From CAZGRP01 sp964527995 (lineage in GTDB: Bacteria > Zhuqueibacterota > Zhuqueibacteria > Oceanimicrobiales > CAZGRP01), in NCBI GenBank assembly GCA_964527995.1, contig CAZGRP010000031.1:1-43073 (forward strand): DNA of 43,073 bases. The letters are read 5' to 3'. Under the pieces are notes generated by a model that had not been told where the DNA came from, ran no database searches, and saw only the letters and a list, made by a program, of their open reading frames with translations. The stretch's first letter is position 1. Each line of letters opens with the position of its first letter. The translations under genes were made by a program, and so were the position numbers. Positions 33,725-41,165 of the stretch are shown here, in pieces.

Positions 33725-34180
33725 CTATCCCGAGATCGAAATGTTGGGAAATCCGTTTTCGCGGCAGCGGTCCATCACCTTGACGATCACCTCGTACTTG
33801 ATGCTGCTCGCCGGTGACACGATGATGTCGTCGGTGCCGATGAATTTCTGGTCCAGCTCGCGCAGCCTCTTCACAAGGGTGTCGTAGTCGAAGTTGTCGC
33901 CTTTCTTGCGGATCAGCGGAATCTTCATGTTCGGCGCTCGCAGCTGGAAGCCATCTTCACGCACGGAAAGGAGGATCAACACGGCGCTCTCGGGCCGCTG
34001 CTGTCGGCTGCCGTCCTTCTTCAGAGAAGGTAGAGAAAGGTCGAGGACGGCAATGCGCACGAAGACGGCGGTCAACAGAAGGAACGGCACCAGGATAAGA
34101 AACATGTTCATCACTGGCGTGATGTTGAGGTCGCTATCCTCGGGACGCCGCTCCCGCCCCATGGCTCGTTTCAGGTTCAT
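33725..34180 (-). CDS. ExbD/TolR-type motor subunit, Asn in place of TM aspartate
   Basis: 151 residues, ATG 34180-34178 one base after the TolQ stop with GGAAGTAGG ahead. Its N-terminus is the normal DLNITPVMNMFLILVPFLLL (one TM helix at about 21-42), yet position N25 stands where TolR/ExbD have the essential Asp (ITP-x-x-D). The periplasmic part ends with SIKYEVIVKVMDRCRENGF, which is the normal TolR fold. Alternative explanation by sequencing error is unlikely to matter: the codon is AAC. It may act as a structural partner of the Asp-bearing subunit. Confidence 0.9.
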   Translation of the reverse strand: MNLKRAMGRERRPEDSDLNITPVMNMFLILVPFLLLTAVFVRIAVLDLSLPSLKKDGSRQQRPESAVLILLSVREDGFQLRAPNMKIPLIRKKGDNFDYDTLVKRLRELDQKFIGTDDIIVSPASSIKYEVIVKVMDRCRENGFPNISISG

Positions 34181-34181
34181 C

Positions 34182-34811
34182 CTACTTCCGTCCGTTTACA
34201 CCGATCAAACCACGGTAGATGCGCGCCACACTCTCATTGATCTCATCGATCAGCAGGTTGGTTTTTTCCTGCAGGTAAGAGTAGCCCATCAGGCATGGGA
34301 TGGCGACGATCAGGCCAAACGCCGTGGTGTTCATGGCCATCGAAATGCCTCGCGATAGCAGCGCCGCCTTCTGAGTGGCTTCGACGTCGGTGATCGACTG
34401 GAAGGCGGTGATCAGGCCCATGATCGTGCCCAGCAGCCCAAGCAGCGTTGCCACATTGGCGATCATTGCCAGGTACTGCGTGCGCTTCTCCAGTTTGGGA
34501 ATCTCCGACATCGCTGCAAGTTCAAAGGCTTGCTGGATGTCGGTTGGGGTCTTGTCGAACTCTTGCAACCCGGCACGGGTGATCCGTGGCAGGGCGGCGT
34601 TCGACATGCTGCAGTACTCGATGGCGCTGGAGATGCTGCCGCTCTGAATCAACTCCATGACCCTGTTGACGAAGGTGGTGGTATCGATTCGATTTTTGAC
34701 CGCGACTGCGATGAAGCGTTCGATCAAGATGGCAGCCGCAATAACCAGGGTCAGAAGGATGACGTACATGAACGGCCCACCTTCTCTGAAGGCAATGTAC
34801 GCGTACTCCAC
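34182..34811 (-). CDS. TolQ/ExbB/MotA-type proton channel subunit
   Basis: 209 residues. It begins at GTG 34811-34809, eight bases behind a strong AAAGGAGG. Three TM helices: 14-31 (FMYVILLTLVIAAAILIERF), about 114-137 (VATLLGLLGTIMGLITAF, the conserved L-G-x-x-G-T-V-x-G-motif) and about 159-180 (MNTTAFGLIVAIPCLMGY with the T/A proton-path residues). Length and topology are normal for TolQ/AglR. It precedes the two ExbD genes with one-base and 13-base gaps, so all three should be made together. Upstream, 166 bases separate it from the small exported protein at 34978. Confidence 0.92.
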   Translation of the reverse strand: MEYAYIAFREGGPFMYVILLTLVIAAAILIERFIAVAVKNRIDTTTFVNRVMELIQSGSISSAIEYCSMSNAALPRITRAGLQEFDKTPTDIQQAFELAAMSEIPKLEKRTQYLAMIANVATLLGLLGTIMGLITAFQSITDVEATQKAALLSRGISMAMNTTAFGLIVAIPCLMGYSYLQEKTNLLIDEINESVARIYRGLIGVNGRK

Positions 34812-34947
34812 TGCTCAACCTCCTTTAACGTTGATGTCCAATGTCGAGAGGGTCACCCAAAACTCCTCCGAGACGAGCCCCCGTCAGCCGGCGGGCGGAC
34901 CCACCGCTGTGAAGTTCAACCCTGAACCTGAGAGTCTGTGCCGTGGG

Positions 34948-34970
34948 AAAAAACCACTGACACCAGGTGG
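34948..34970 (-). terminator. Weak terminator-like hairpin between small exported gene and TolQ gene
   Basis: On the minus strand CCAC (34970-34967), loop, GTGG (34957-34954), then TTTTTT (34953-34948). The stem is only four to five bases. It may reduce read-through from the upstream part of the block into the motor genes. Confidence 0.35.
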
Positions 34971-34977
34971 GGAGCCA

Positions 34978-35319
34978 CTACCAGGGAATGTGCCCGCCAC
35001 GAGCACGTCGCCGGCGCTGGCGGACGTCATCACGCTCGACCTTGCGGAAGATTTCCTGGAAGAAGGAGCGGTCTAGTTTGATGTCATCGACGGTCGGATC
35101 CGAGCCGGGGATGATGAAGACCGCCTGCGGTTTGGCAATGCGACCGAGGACCTCGATCTTATCGAGAAAAATCTTGACAGATTTTTTGGAGAACTCCGCC
35201 TTGCCTTCCTGCTTCTTCCCCTTGTCCTGGGCAAAGGAGCGGCCAGCTCCCACCGTGGCCACCAGGACGGTCACAGCGATAAGGCATGCAAACCGAACGA
35301 TTCGATCTCTTCTTCCCAT
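34978..35319 (-). CDS. Small exported protein of a Tol/Exb motor block, unknown function
   Basis: 113 residues; ATG 35319-35317 behind AGGGTGGCGG. Signal peptide (CLIAVTVLVATVGA, ends AGRSFAQ), then a short Lys-rich link and the segment KKSVKIFLDKIEVLGRIAKP, followed by QAVFIIPGSDPTVDDIKLDR and FFQEIFRKVERDDVRQRR. The pattern K-V-x-I-x-G-x-I-x-K-P-Q-A-V-F-I-L resembles small proteins that sit next to TolQ/TolR genes in Deltaproteobacterial gliding-type clusters, but I cannot name it with certainty. It begins eight bases after the large TPR gene's stop and ends before the TolQ gene. The C-terminus is strongly basic. Confidence 0.7.
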   Translation of the reverse strand: MGRRDRIVRFACLIAVTVLVATVGAGRSFAQDKGKKQEGKAEFSKKSVKIFLDKIEVLGRIAKPQAVFIIPGSDPTVDDIKLDRSFFQEIFRKVERDDVRQRRRRARGGHIPW

Positions 35320-35327
35320 CCGCCACC

Positions 35328-38246
35328 CTACTGTTGTTCGTTCATCTCCAAATTCGACCCACCGTCGGCCGACACCCGCGGCAACACTTCCGACCTCAGA
35401 CCCATACGGTTTTCGAGGGCGGCAATGCGGTTGCGGCTGCGGGTCACCCAGTCGTTCGAGATATCGTTTTGTTCGGCGCGGCGCAGGTTCGCGCGGTAGG
35501 TTTCGAGCGCTTTTTCACGCAAGGGACGTGCCTGGTCCGCCAGATAGGTCTCGTACTTGGCCAGGGCTGCCCCACGCAGGTTGTTCGGACGTGGAGACTT
35601 CAGCAGCGCGTCGGCAAACTCCTCGAAGGCCTCACCGATGCGAAACGAGGCGGCGACCGTCCATTCCGCCACCTTGAACTTCGCTGCCTCGGTATATGCC
35701 TTCAAGACGGCCTGAAAGCGGGACTGCTTCAGCCTCAGATTTCTCTTCAGCGGCGGCACCAGCTTGGTTCGGCGATAGCGCTCGAACAAAATCTCGCCTA
35801 CCATGAACTGTGCCTGGGCCGGGATATAGCTTTCCACTGCCTGCCCGGATGTCACATATCTCCGGTAGGCACCCGTCGCCCGCCGGAAGCGCCGCAGCGC
35901 TTCATCAAACTTTTTGTGATTGTAGCTGATCATGCCGGCGCGGAAGAGAGACTCGATGTACTGGTCAGGATCTCTCTGGTAGGTCGTTGCGTAGCGCAGA
36001 AACGTCTTGGCGGCCTTGTCCGAGTCACCAAGGCGGTCGTAGGCAAGAGCCGCGTTGAACAATGCCCGAGGACCGTAGGTCGACTCCACCCGCCGGTCCA
36101 CCAGGGTGAGGTAGTTACGAATGGCGCGCCGCCAGTCCTGCAAATCCTCGGAGAGCATACCGGCCTTGAACAGAGCCTCGTCTTCGACCTTGCTGCCCGG
36201 GTAGTCTCGGGCAACTTGCTCAAAGGTTTCGATGGCCTGCATCTTGTTGCCGGCGGCCTCGTACTGATCGGCCGCCTCGTAGAGCGCCCGGGCGGCGATT
36301 TCCGGCTCCGGCGAGATCCTCGCCACCTTGCGAAACTCTCGTGCCGCCTCAAGCGGCTTCTGCTGGTTTTTCAGCGTTTCGGCGATCTTGTAGCGCGATG
36401 AAGCAATCATCTTGTCGGCCTTTTCCACATACCGCGCCGAATCCGGGAAGGCCTGACTGAGCTTCCGGTACCATATCTCAGCGGCCCTGTAATCGCCCTT
36501 CTTGAATGCCGTCTGCGCGATCATGGTATAGGCCTTCGGTGCAAACGGCGAACGGCCTTTTTTCTCGATGACCAGGGCATAGGCATCGGCAGCAAGATCG
36601 TACTGCTCCATCCCATAGAACGTCTCGCCGATCTTGAGGAGGACTTCGGCCCAATGATCGCCATCCGGAAAGGAAAGGATGTAGTCGTTGCAGGCCACCA
36701 CGAGATTTGCCTGGATGGGATTGTTCACGGCCACGGTCACCGACTCGCCGCGGCCGAGGTAGTTTTCGATGGTGGCGTTGGTGGGCTTTTCCGGAAGATC
36801 CTTCTGCAGCATGGCAGCATAAGCGAGAATCCGATTGAACGCCGCTTCCTGACGGTGTTCAGACTTCGGGAAGCGAGTGACGACCTCGTGATAGGTCTCG
36901 GCTGCTTCGCTGAACAGGCCGCTGTCGTAGTAAGACTCAGCCAGATAGAAGGTCACCTGCGCTGCCCGAGGGCTGTCGGGAAACTTGGTGAGAAATTCCT
37001 GATAGTACTGCACCGCAGCGTCGTAGCCGTCGCGGCGACCCGTCTTCTGGGCGGCGGCCTGAGCATCGACACCCAAGTCGTACAATGCCTCCTCAGCCAT
37101 CGTCAGGGCGGACTGTCGCGTCTTTTCGTCCTTGACACGTTCCAGCCACTTCGTCCCCGGCCCGTAGCGTTCCACCAACTGCCGGCGGGCCTGCGTCGCG
37201 CTGTCTTCGTCGCCCGCCAACTCATAGTTTTCGATGATCTTCTTTTGCAGAGCTGGCGCAATGATATCGAAAGGCCAGAGGTCGAGCATGGTGCGGTAAG
37301 TCTCGATGGCCTCGGCGTAGAAGTTCCGTTTCTGGTAGACCTCGCCAAGCTTGGCAAACACCAGCTTACTGTAATCGTTCTCCTTGCGGGTCTGTAAGAA
37401 CTGGCGCGCTTTTCGGGGTCCGCCGAATTCGCTGAAACAGATCGCCGTGTATTCGATGGCCTCGTTGCGCAGATCGGCCTTGGTCTTGCCGAGAAATTCG
37501 GTGTCGGCTTCCTCGACCAGGTTGATATCCTCGATCAGGTAGATAAACGTGCTGATAGCGTCGGCGTACTTGTCCAGATTGTAGTAGGACCACCCCAATT
37601 TGTAGAGGGCCATGTCGAAGAAGGGGTTGTCCCACTTGTTGAGCAGGTGAGAATAGGCCTTCGCCGCCAGATCGAATTCGCGCCGGTCAAAGTGGTATTC
37701 GCCGATGCGAAAGTAAGCCTCCGGCGCATAGGGGCTGTTGGGATACTCGAACACAAGTTGCTGAAAATACTCGTTGGCCTTCTCGCGGTTTCCCTCCTCC
37801 GAGTGGAAAATCCCCAGCCTGTAGACGATCTTGTCGCGAAAAGCGATGTTGGGGTACTGATGCAGGAGTTTGTAGTCGACGTCGATGGCCTCGCGGTAGC
37901 TGATCCGCGGCACAACCGGCTCGACTTTCAGCTCACCGCGATCAAACTGTTTGAGCTCGTCCTCATAGGCTTCCATCGCTTTACGGTACCTGACCTGCGA
38001 CCGCCGCACATAGAGCTCTGAAAGTTGGAACAGCACGTTTGGCACAAAGTCGCTGTCCGGGTATTTGGCCAGCAGGGCCTCATTCTGACGAATCGCCCCT
38101 TCGACGTCCCGGATTCGCATGACCTCATCTGACACCAAATCGGACTGTGCCGCCCCCCAGGAGGGCCAAAGCAGCACCACCGCCAAGCCAATAGCCGGCA
38201 GGAATCGCCAGCCTCCCCTGCCTCCCGCTTGCTTTGTCACAGTCAT
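35328..38246 (-). CDS. Large exported TPR protein (GltD/AgmU-like candidate)
   Basis: 972 residues from ATG 38246-38244 with GTGGAAAG ahead. A signal peptide (FLPAIGLAVVLLWPSWGAAQ) is followed by tetratricopeptide-type repeats through most of the length (FHSEEGNREKANEYFQQLVF; YPNSPYAPEAYFRIGEYHFD; FPDSPRAAQVTFYLAESYYD; FPDSARYVEKADKMIASSRY). The C-terminal 200 residues are longer helices with no clear TPR. No TM helix after the signal, so it is periplasmic. In Myxococcus a large TPR protein (AgmU/GltD) is a periplasmic part of the gliding machine; equivalence here rests on gene order. It follows the smaller TPR gene by 83 bases. Confidence 0.88.
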   Translation of the reverse strand: MTVTKQAGGRGGWRFLPAIGLAVVLLWPSWGAAQSDLVSDEVMRIRDVEGAIRQNEALLAKYPDSDFVPNVLFQLSELYVRRSQVRYRKAMEAYEDELKQFDRGELKVEPVVPRISYREAIDVDYKLLHQYPNIAFRDKIVYRLGIFHSEEGNREKANEYFQQLVFEYPNSPYAPEAYFRIGEYHFDRREFDLAAKAYSHLLNKWDNPFFDMALYKLGWSYYNLDKYADAISTFIYLIEDINLVEEADTEFLGKTKADLRNEAIEYTAICFSEFGGPRKARQFLQTRKENDYSKLVFAKLGEVYQKRNFYAEAIETYRTMLDLWPFDIIAPALQKKIIENYELAGDEDSATQARRQLVERYGPGTKWLERVKDEKTRQSALTMAEEALYDLGVDAQAAAQKTGRRDGYDAAVQYYQEFLTKFPDSPRAAQVTFYLAESYYDSGLFSEAAETYHEVVTRFPKSEHRQEAAFNRILAYAAMLQKDLPEKPTNATIENYLGRGESVTVAVNNPIQANLVVACNDYILSFPDGDHWAEVLLKIGETFYGMEQYDLAADAYALVIEKKGRSPFAPKAYTMIAQTAFKKGDYRAAEIWYRKLSQAFPDSARYVEKADKMIASSRYKIAETLKNQQKPLEAAREFRKVARISPEPEIAARALYEAADQYEAAGNKMQAIETFEQVARDYPGSKVEDEALFKAGMLSEDLQDWRRAIRNYLTLVDRRVESTYGPRALFNAALAYDRLGDSDKAAKTFLRYATTYQRDPDQYIESLFRAGMISYNHKKFDEALRRFRRATGAYRRYVTSGQAVESYIPAQAQFMVGEILFERYRRTKLVPPLKRNLRLKQSRFQAVLKAYTEAAKFKVAEWTVAASFRIGEAFEEFADALLKSPRPNNLRGAALAKYETYLADQARPLREKALETYRANLRRAEQNDISNDWVTRSRNRIAALENRMGLRSEVLPRVSADGGSNLEMNEQQ

Positions 38247-38329
38247 CTTTCCACAACCCTCTGGGTTAGATGTTGCTTATCCCTTCCACAACCAGGTCAG
38301 CCCATCTCGAGGCGGTGACCGCGATACGC

Positions 38330-38992
38330 CTAGTTCTCACGAATGCTCTTGAGAAACAAAGCGCGCGTCTTGCCATACTCGGCGTACGCGCGCCACTCTT
38401 TGCGGGCTTCCTTCTGTTCCAGGCGGCGCTCCATCGTTTTGACGTTGTCGCTGATCGACTGGAACATCTTGCGTTCCGAAAGGATGTTCTGGGCCAACTC
38501 GTCTCGCTGCTTCTCGATCCGTTCACGCTCCTTCTTGAGGAGATGTGAAACCCCGTCGGTGGCACGAAGCGGAATGGTGTCGAGCAGCTTGGTTTCCAGA
38601 AGCAGAAGGTCCACTTTGAGCCCTTCGATCCGCTTCTTTTCGGCGAACATCGCTTTGCGCACCGAGGCGATGACCTGGGACATGTCCTCGGGAGCTGGAT
38701 AGCGCTGCACGATGAAGTCAAACTCCGCGATGGCTCGATCGTAGTCCCGTGTCTTGAGGTAGCTCTGGCCGAGGAGAAAGTGAGCCTCTTCGGCGTTCTC
38801 ATCATCCGGGAACTTCTTCAGAAACTTGTTCAAGGTCAGAACCGCCCGCCCATATTTGCCCAACTTCACGTAAGACCAGGCCGTAGCCAGAAGGGCGTTG
38901 GGGTACTCGGGATGAGCCTCGGCGACTTTCGTGAAATAGTCGATGGCTCGCTTGTACGATCCCAGCTCGAAGGAGATGTAGCCGAGCGTCAA
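38330..38992 (-). CDS. C-terminal half of a frameshifted TPR protein
   Basis: This frame stays open from 38330 up to the A10/T10 tract at 39081-39090, so the true coding extent of the half is about 38330-39080; the first ATG is at 38992. It reads TLGYISFELGSYKRAIDYFT, more TPR units (HPEYPNALLATAWSYVKLGK; DAENAEE-type AHFLLGQSYLKTRDYDRAIA) and then a long charged coiled-coil (KKERERIEKQRDELAQNILS). It has no ribosome site or signal peptide of its own, and it continues exactly the TPR that breaks off in 39046-39702. I regard both as one gene of about 457 residues. GltE/AglT-like by position, not proven. Confidence 0.78.
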   Translation of the reverse strand: MTLGYISFELGSYKRAIDYFTKVAEAHPEYPNALLATAWSYVKLGKYGRAVLTLNKFLKKFPDDENAEEAHFLLGQSYLKTRDYDRAIAEFDFIVQRYPAPEDMSQVIASVRKAMFAEKKRIEGLKVDLLLLETKLLDTIPLRATDGVSHLLKKERERIEKQRDELAQNILSERKMFQSISDNVKTMERRLEQKEARKEWRAYAEYGKTRALFLKSIREN

Positions 38993-39045
38993 CCGGCCGG
39001 AATCGATGATCTCCCGGCGCTCGCTGCTGATGACGGGTAGCCTAG

Positions 39046-39702
39046 TCAGCTTCTTGAGAGCGGCAAGAGCGCCGTCAATGTTTTTTTTTTGAGCCGAGTC
39101 AGACCGAGCGAATAAAGCGCGTAGGGATAATAGTCACTGCGCGCATCGACACGTGCAAACGCGTGCTCCGCGATATCGTAGTTTCTCGAATGGTAGTAGG
39201 CCTGCCCGCCGTAGTAATGCCCTTCACTCATCAGATCGTCGCGATGACGGAATCCTTTCAGCAGGGCCACATAAAATCGCAGGCTTTTGGCATAGTCCCC
39301 CTGTTGGTAGTAGACCTTTTGCAGGCCGAGCAGCACGTCGCCGAGATAGCGGCTGTCGCGATACTTATCGGCGGCGTAGACAAACATGCGTTCTGCGGCC
39401 CGCAGCATGTCCATCTCGTAGAGGGCTCGACCGAGCTGGTACACGACCGCGTCAAGCTTTGGATATTGGGGGTGAAAATCAAGAATGACGATCAGCTCGC
39501 GGGTGGCCTTCCAGTACTGCTCCTTCTTCATGAAGCGCATGGCTTCTTTGTAGATGTGGTCCGCCGCCCGATTCAGATCGCGCTGCAAAGCTTCCTGCGC
39601 CGCCCGGTCCGGAGTCTGAGCCAGCAGTGGTGTGGCCGACAGAGCCAGGTAGAGGGCGGCGATCACACCTCCTGTGAGCCAGGTCTTACCTATCTTGTTC
39701 AC
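39046..39702 (-). CDS. N-terminal half of a frameshifted TPR protein (signal peptide + TPR)
   Basis: 218 residues as read. It starts at GTG 39702-39700 with GGAAGTCGAG upstream. Signal peptide (WLTGGVIAALYLALSATPLLAQ), then TPR-like helices (FMKKEQYWKATRELIVILDF; GDYAKSLRFYVALLKGFRHR; RNYDIAEHAFARVDARSDYY). At the ten-A run (T10 on the plus strand, 39081-39090) the frame changes: as written it ends KKKTLTALLPLSRS, while one more A gives KKKNIDGALAALKKLTRLPV and joins 38330-38992 without a stop. Either a homopolymer error, a mutation, or transcriptional slippage restores one protein. Separated by 61 bases from the barrel gene upstream. Confidence 0.8.
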   Translation of the reverse strand: MNKIGKTWLTGGVIAALYLALSATPLLAQTPDRAAQEALQRDLNRAADHIYKEAMRFMKKEQYWKATRELIVILDFHPQYPKLDAVVYQLGRALYEMDMLRAAERMFVYAADKYRDSRYLGDVLLGLQKVYYQQGDYAKSLRFYVALLKGFRHRDDLMSEGHYYGGQAYYHSRNYDIAEHAFARVDARSDYYPYALYSLGLTRLKKKTLTALLPLSRS

Positions 39703-39763
39703 AAGATCTCGACTTCCGTTAGCGTAAACAACAAAAGAGTCGGGTTCGGCACAGCCGCGGTGA

Positions 39764-40789
39764 TCAGGGCTTCTTTTTCTTGCCGTCCTTCTCCAGCGTC
39801 TTTTTCATGCGTTCCAGATCCTTGCCGGCCCTCTCCCGCTGCTCTTTGATGCGCCGCAGCTTGGCCTCTTCCTCGAGGCGCTTCTTTCGCGCCAGGCGAT
39901 CGTGTTTGCGAAAATAATCGGCGAAGGAGTGCGAGTAGGTCACGCCGGCATGAAGCCGCCAACTGGCATACTTCTTCTGGAACGGGCTGGTGGGAAATGC
40001 TGGATAGCTCGACACATTGATGTCTGCACCAACATCCAGCACCAGGCCGAGGGGGCCGAGAAAGCGAAGGCCTTCGGTCACCCGGATTGAGTTCTGCGAG
40101 AACTTCACCTCGCCGGTGTTGTTGATAAAGATCTCACCAGATACCTCGGAGAAAAGCACTGCCGACCGGATGGGCACCTTCATCCCAAAGCCAAGGAACA
40201 TCTGGTCGATCTTCGAAGAAAAGAACGAGTCGCTCAAGCTGTGATCGATGTATCCGACATTGGCATGGAACTTCAGAGGGAACAGAGGCAGGGTCTGGGC
40301 AAGATCGACGGTGAACAGCGCCGTCGCTCCCACGCCCACCTTGCTGGTCGAGAAAGGTTCGAAAGGCACATTGGCCTTCTGGGCCGTAGGTAGGATGACG
40401 AAGCCTTGCAGCCCCGTGTGGAAAAGCTGGCCCGAAAACGGCAGATGAATCTTGACTCCGGCGCGCGTGTCACCCGGCGGTCCCCAGATGTGCGCCTGGT
40501 CATCCTGGTAGGGAACCGCGTTCAGGATGAGCTCGACGGCGTCGGTCAAACCATAGGTGACGTTGAGATAGAAGGATTGGTCCTTGGTGAGGACGCTGGC
40601 CCCCTTTTGCTTGACGTAGTAGCCTCTGAAGATGGCATTGACGTATAGGTTGGCCCAGCCCACCGTTTGCGCCGAGGAAAGGTGCCAGAGTCCGCGACCG
40701 CCACGGAGACCGATCTGCGATCTGGCTCCGGTCGCCATCACCAAACTGAGGAGAACACCGCCCATCACGAAGGCTTTAACCCGACCCAT
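39764..40789 (-). CDS. Outer-membrane beta-barrel protein with charged C-terminal tail
   Basis: 341 residues from ATG 40789-40787, which has GGGAAGGGTT ahead; the ATG at 40801 lacks a site. Signal peptide ends ATGARS. Alternating strands with aromatic ends (SFYLNVTYGLTDAVELILNA; LFPLKFHANVGYIDHSL; ASWRLHAGVTYSHSFADYF) make a porin-like barrel of about 285 residues. Unusually, the barrel is followed by a very basic/acidic coiled tail (about 287-341: RKHDRLARKKRLEEEAKLRR, then REDLERMKKTLEKDGKKKK-like), not by the usual terminal aromatic. Myxococcus Glt has several such barrels (GltA, GltB, GltH). First gene of the minus-strand block. Confidence 0.82.
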   Translation of the reverse strand: MGRVKAFVMGGVLLSLVMATGARSQIGLRGGRGLWHLSSAQTVGWANLYVNAIFRGYYVKQKGASVLTKDQSFYLNVTYGLTDAVELILNAVPYQDDQAHIWGPPGDTRAGVKIHLPFSGQLFHTGLQGFVILPTAQKANVPFEPFSTSKVGVGATALFTVDLAQTLPLFPLKFHANVGYIDHSLSDSFFSSKIDQMFLGFGMKVPIRSAVLFSEVSGEIFINNTGEVKFSQNSIRVTEGLRFLGPLGLVLDVGADINVSSYPAFPTSPFQKKYASWRLHAGVTYSHSFADYFRKHDRLARKKRLEEEAKLRRIKEQRERAGKDLERMKKTLEKDGKKKKP

Positions 40790-40801
40790 AACCCTTCCCA
40801 T

Positions 40802-41165
40802 GCTGGTTGACGAGCCAACTGCGAATGAAAACTCACAAACGAATCATTACAATAACGTCATTAAAACTTAAAACTTGCAGGCAAAACGAACAGAAATTTA
40901 GCACCTAACGTCTAAAATTGCAAGCTTTTTTTGGCGGCGCCGGCACAAGCGACCGCAACCCTCTTTCAATTGCCGTGCCATGTCCGCAAAAGCGCCTTCG
41001 TGGCCTGGCACGTTAAGACCCAACTTCTTTACAAACAAGCCTCTACCATCTGCCGTCAAATTCTCGACCTGGCACTCGCTTCCACAGCCGATAACGATAG
41101 CGGTACTGGCTGCCTCGTTCTGAGACACGCAGCCCCCTCCGCCCACTCGATCAACCTCTCTTCCA
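40802..41165. other. Intergenic stretch upstream of the motor block
   Basis: 364 bases. The part 40830-40930 is AT-rich with a repeated AAAACTT word (40863-40874) and holds a promoter candidate at 40895-40923. The rest (40930-41165) follows the PAP2 gene; an 82-codon frame there has no ribosome site or recognisable fold and is not called. Confidence 0.6.
40895..40923 (-). promoter_or_regulatory. Candidate promoter of the motor block
   Basis: Minus strand TTGCAA (40923-40918), 17-base spacer, TAAATT (40900-40895), within AT-rich DNA, about 105 bases before the ATG at 40789. Confidence 0.4.

Noticed and set aside
40898..41146. 82-codon minus-strand frame after the PAP2 gene
   Set aside because: No ribosome site, poor codon bias compared with neighbours and no recognisable fold; probably chance.
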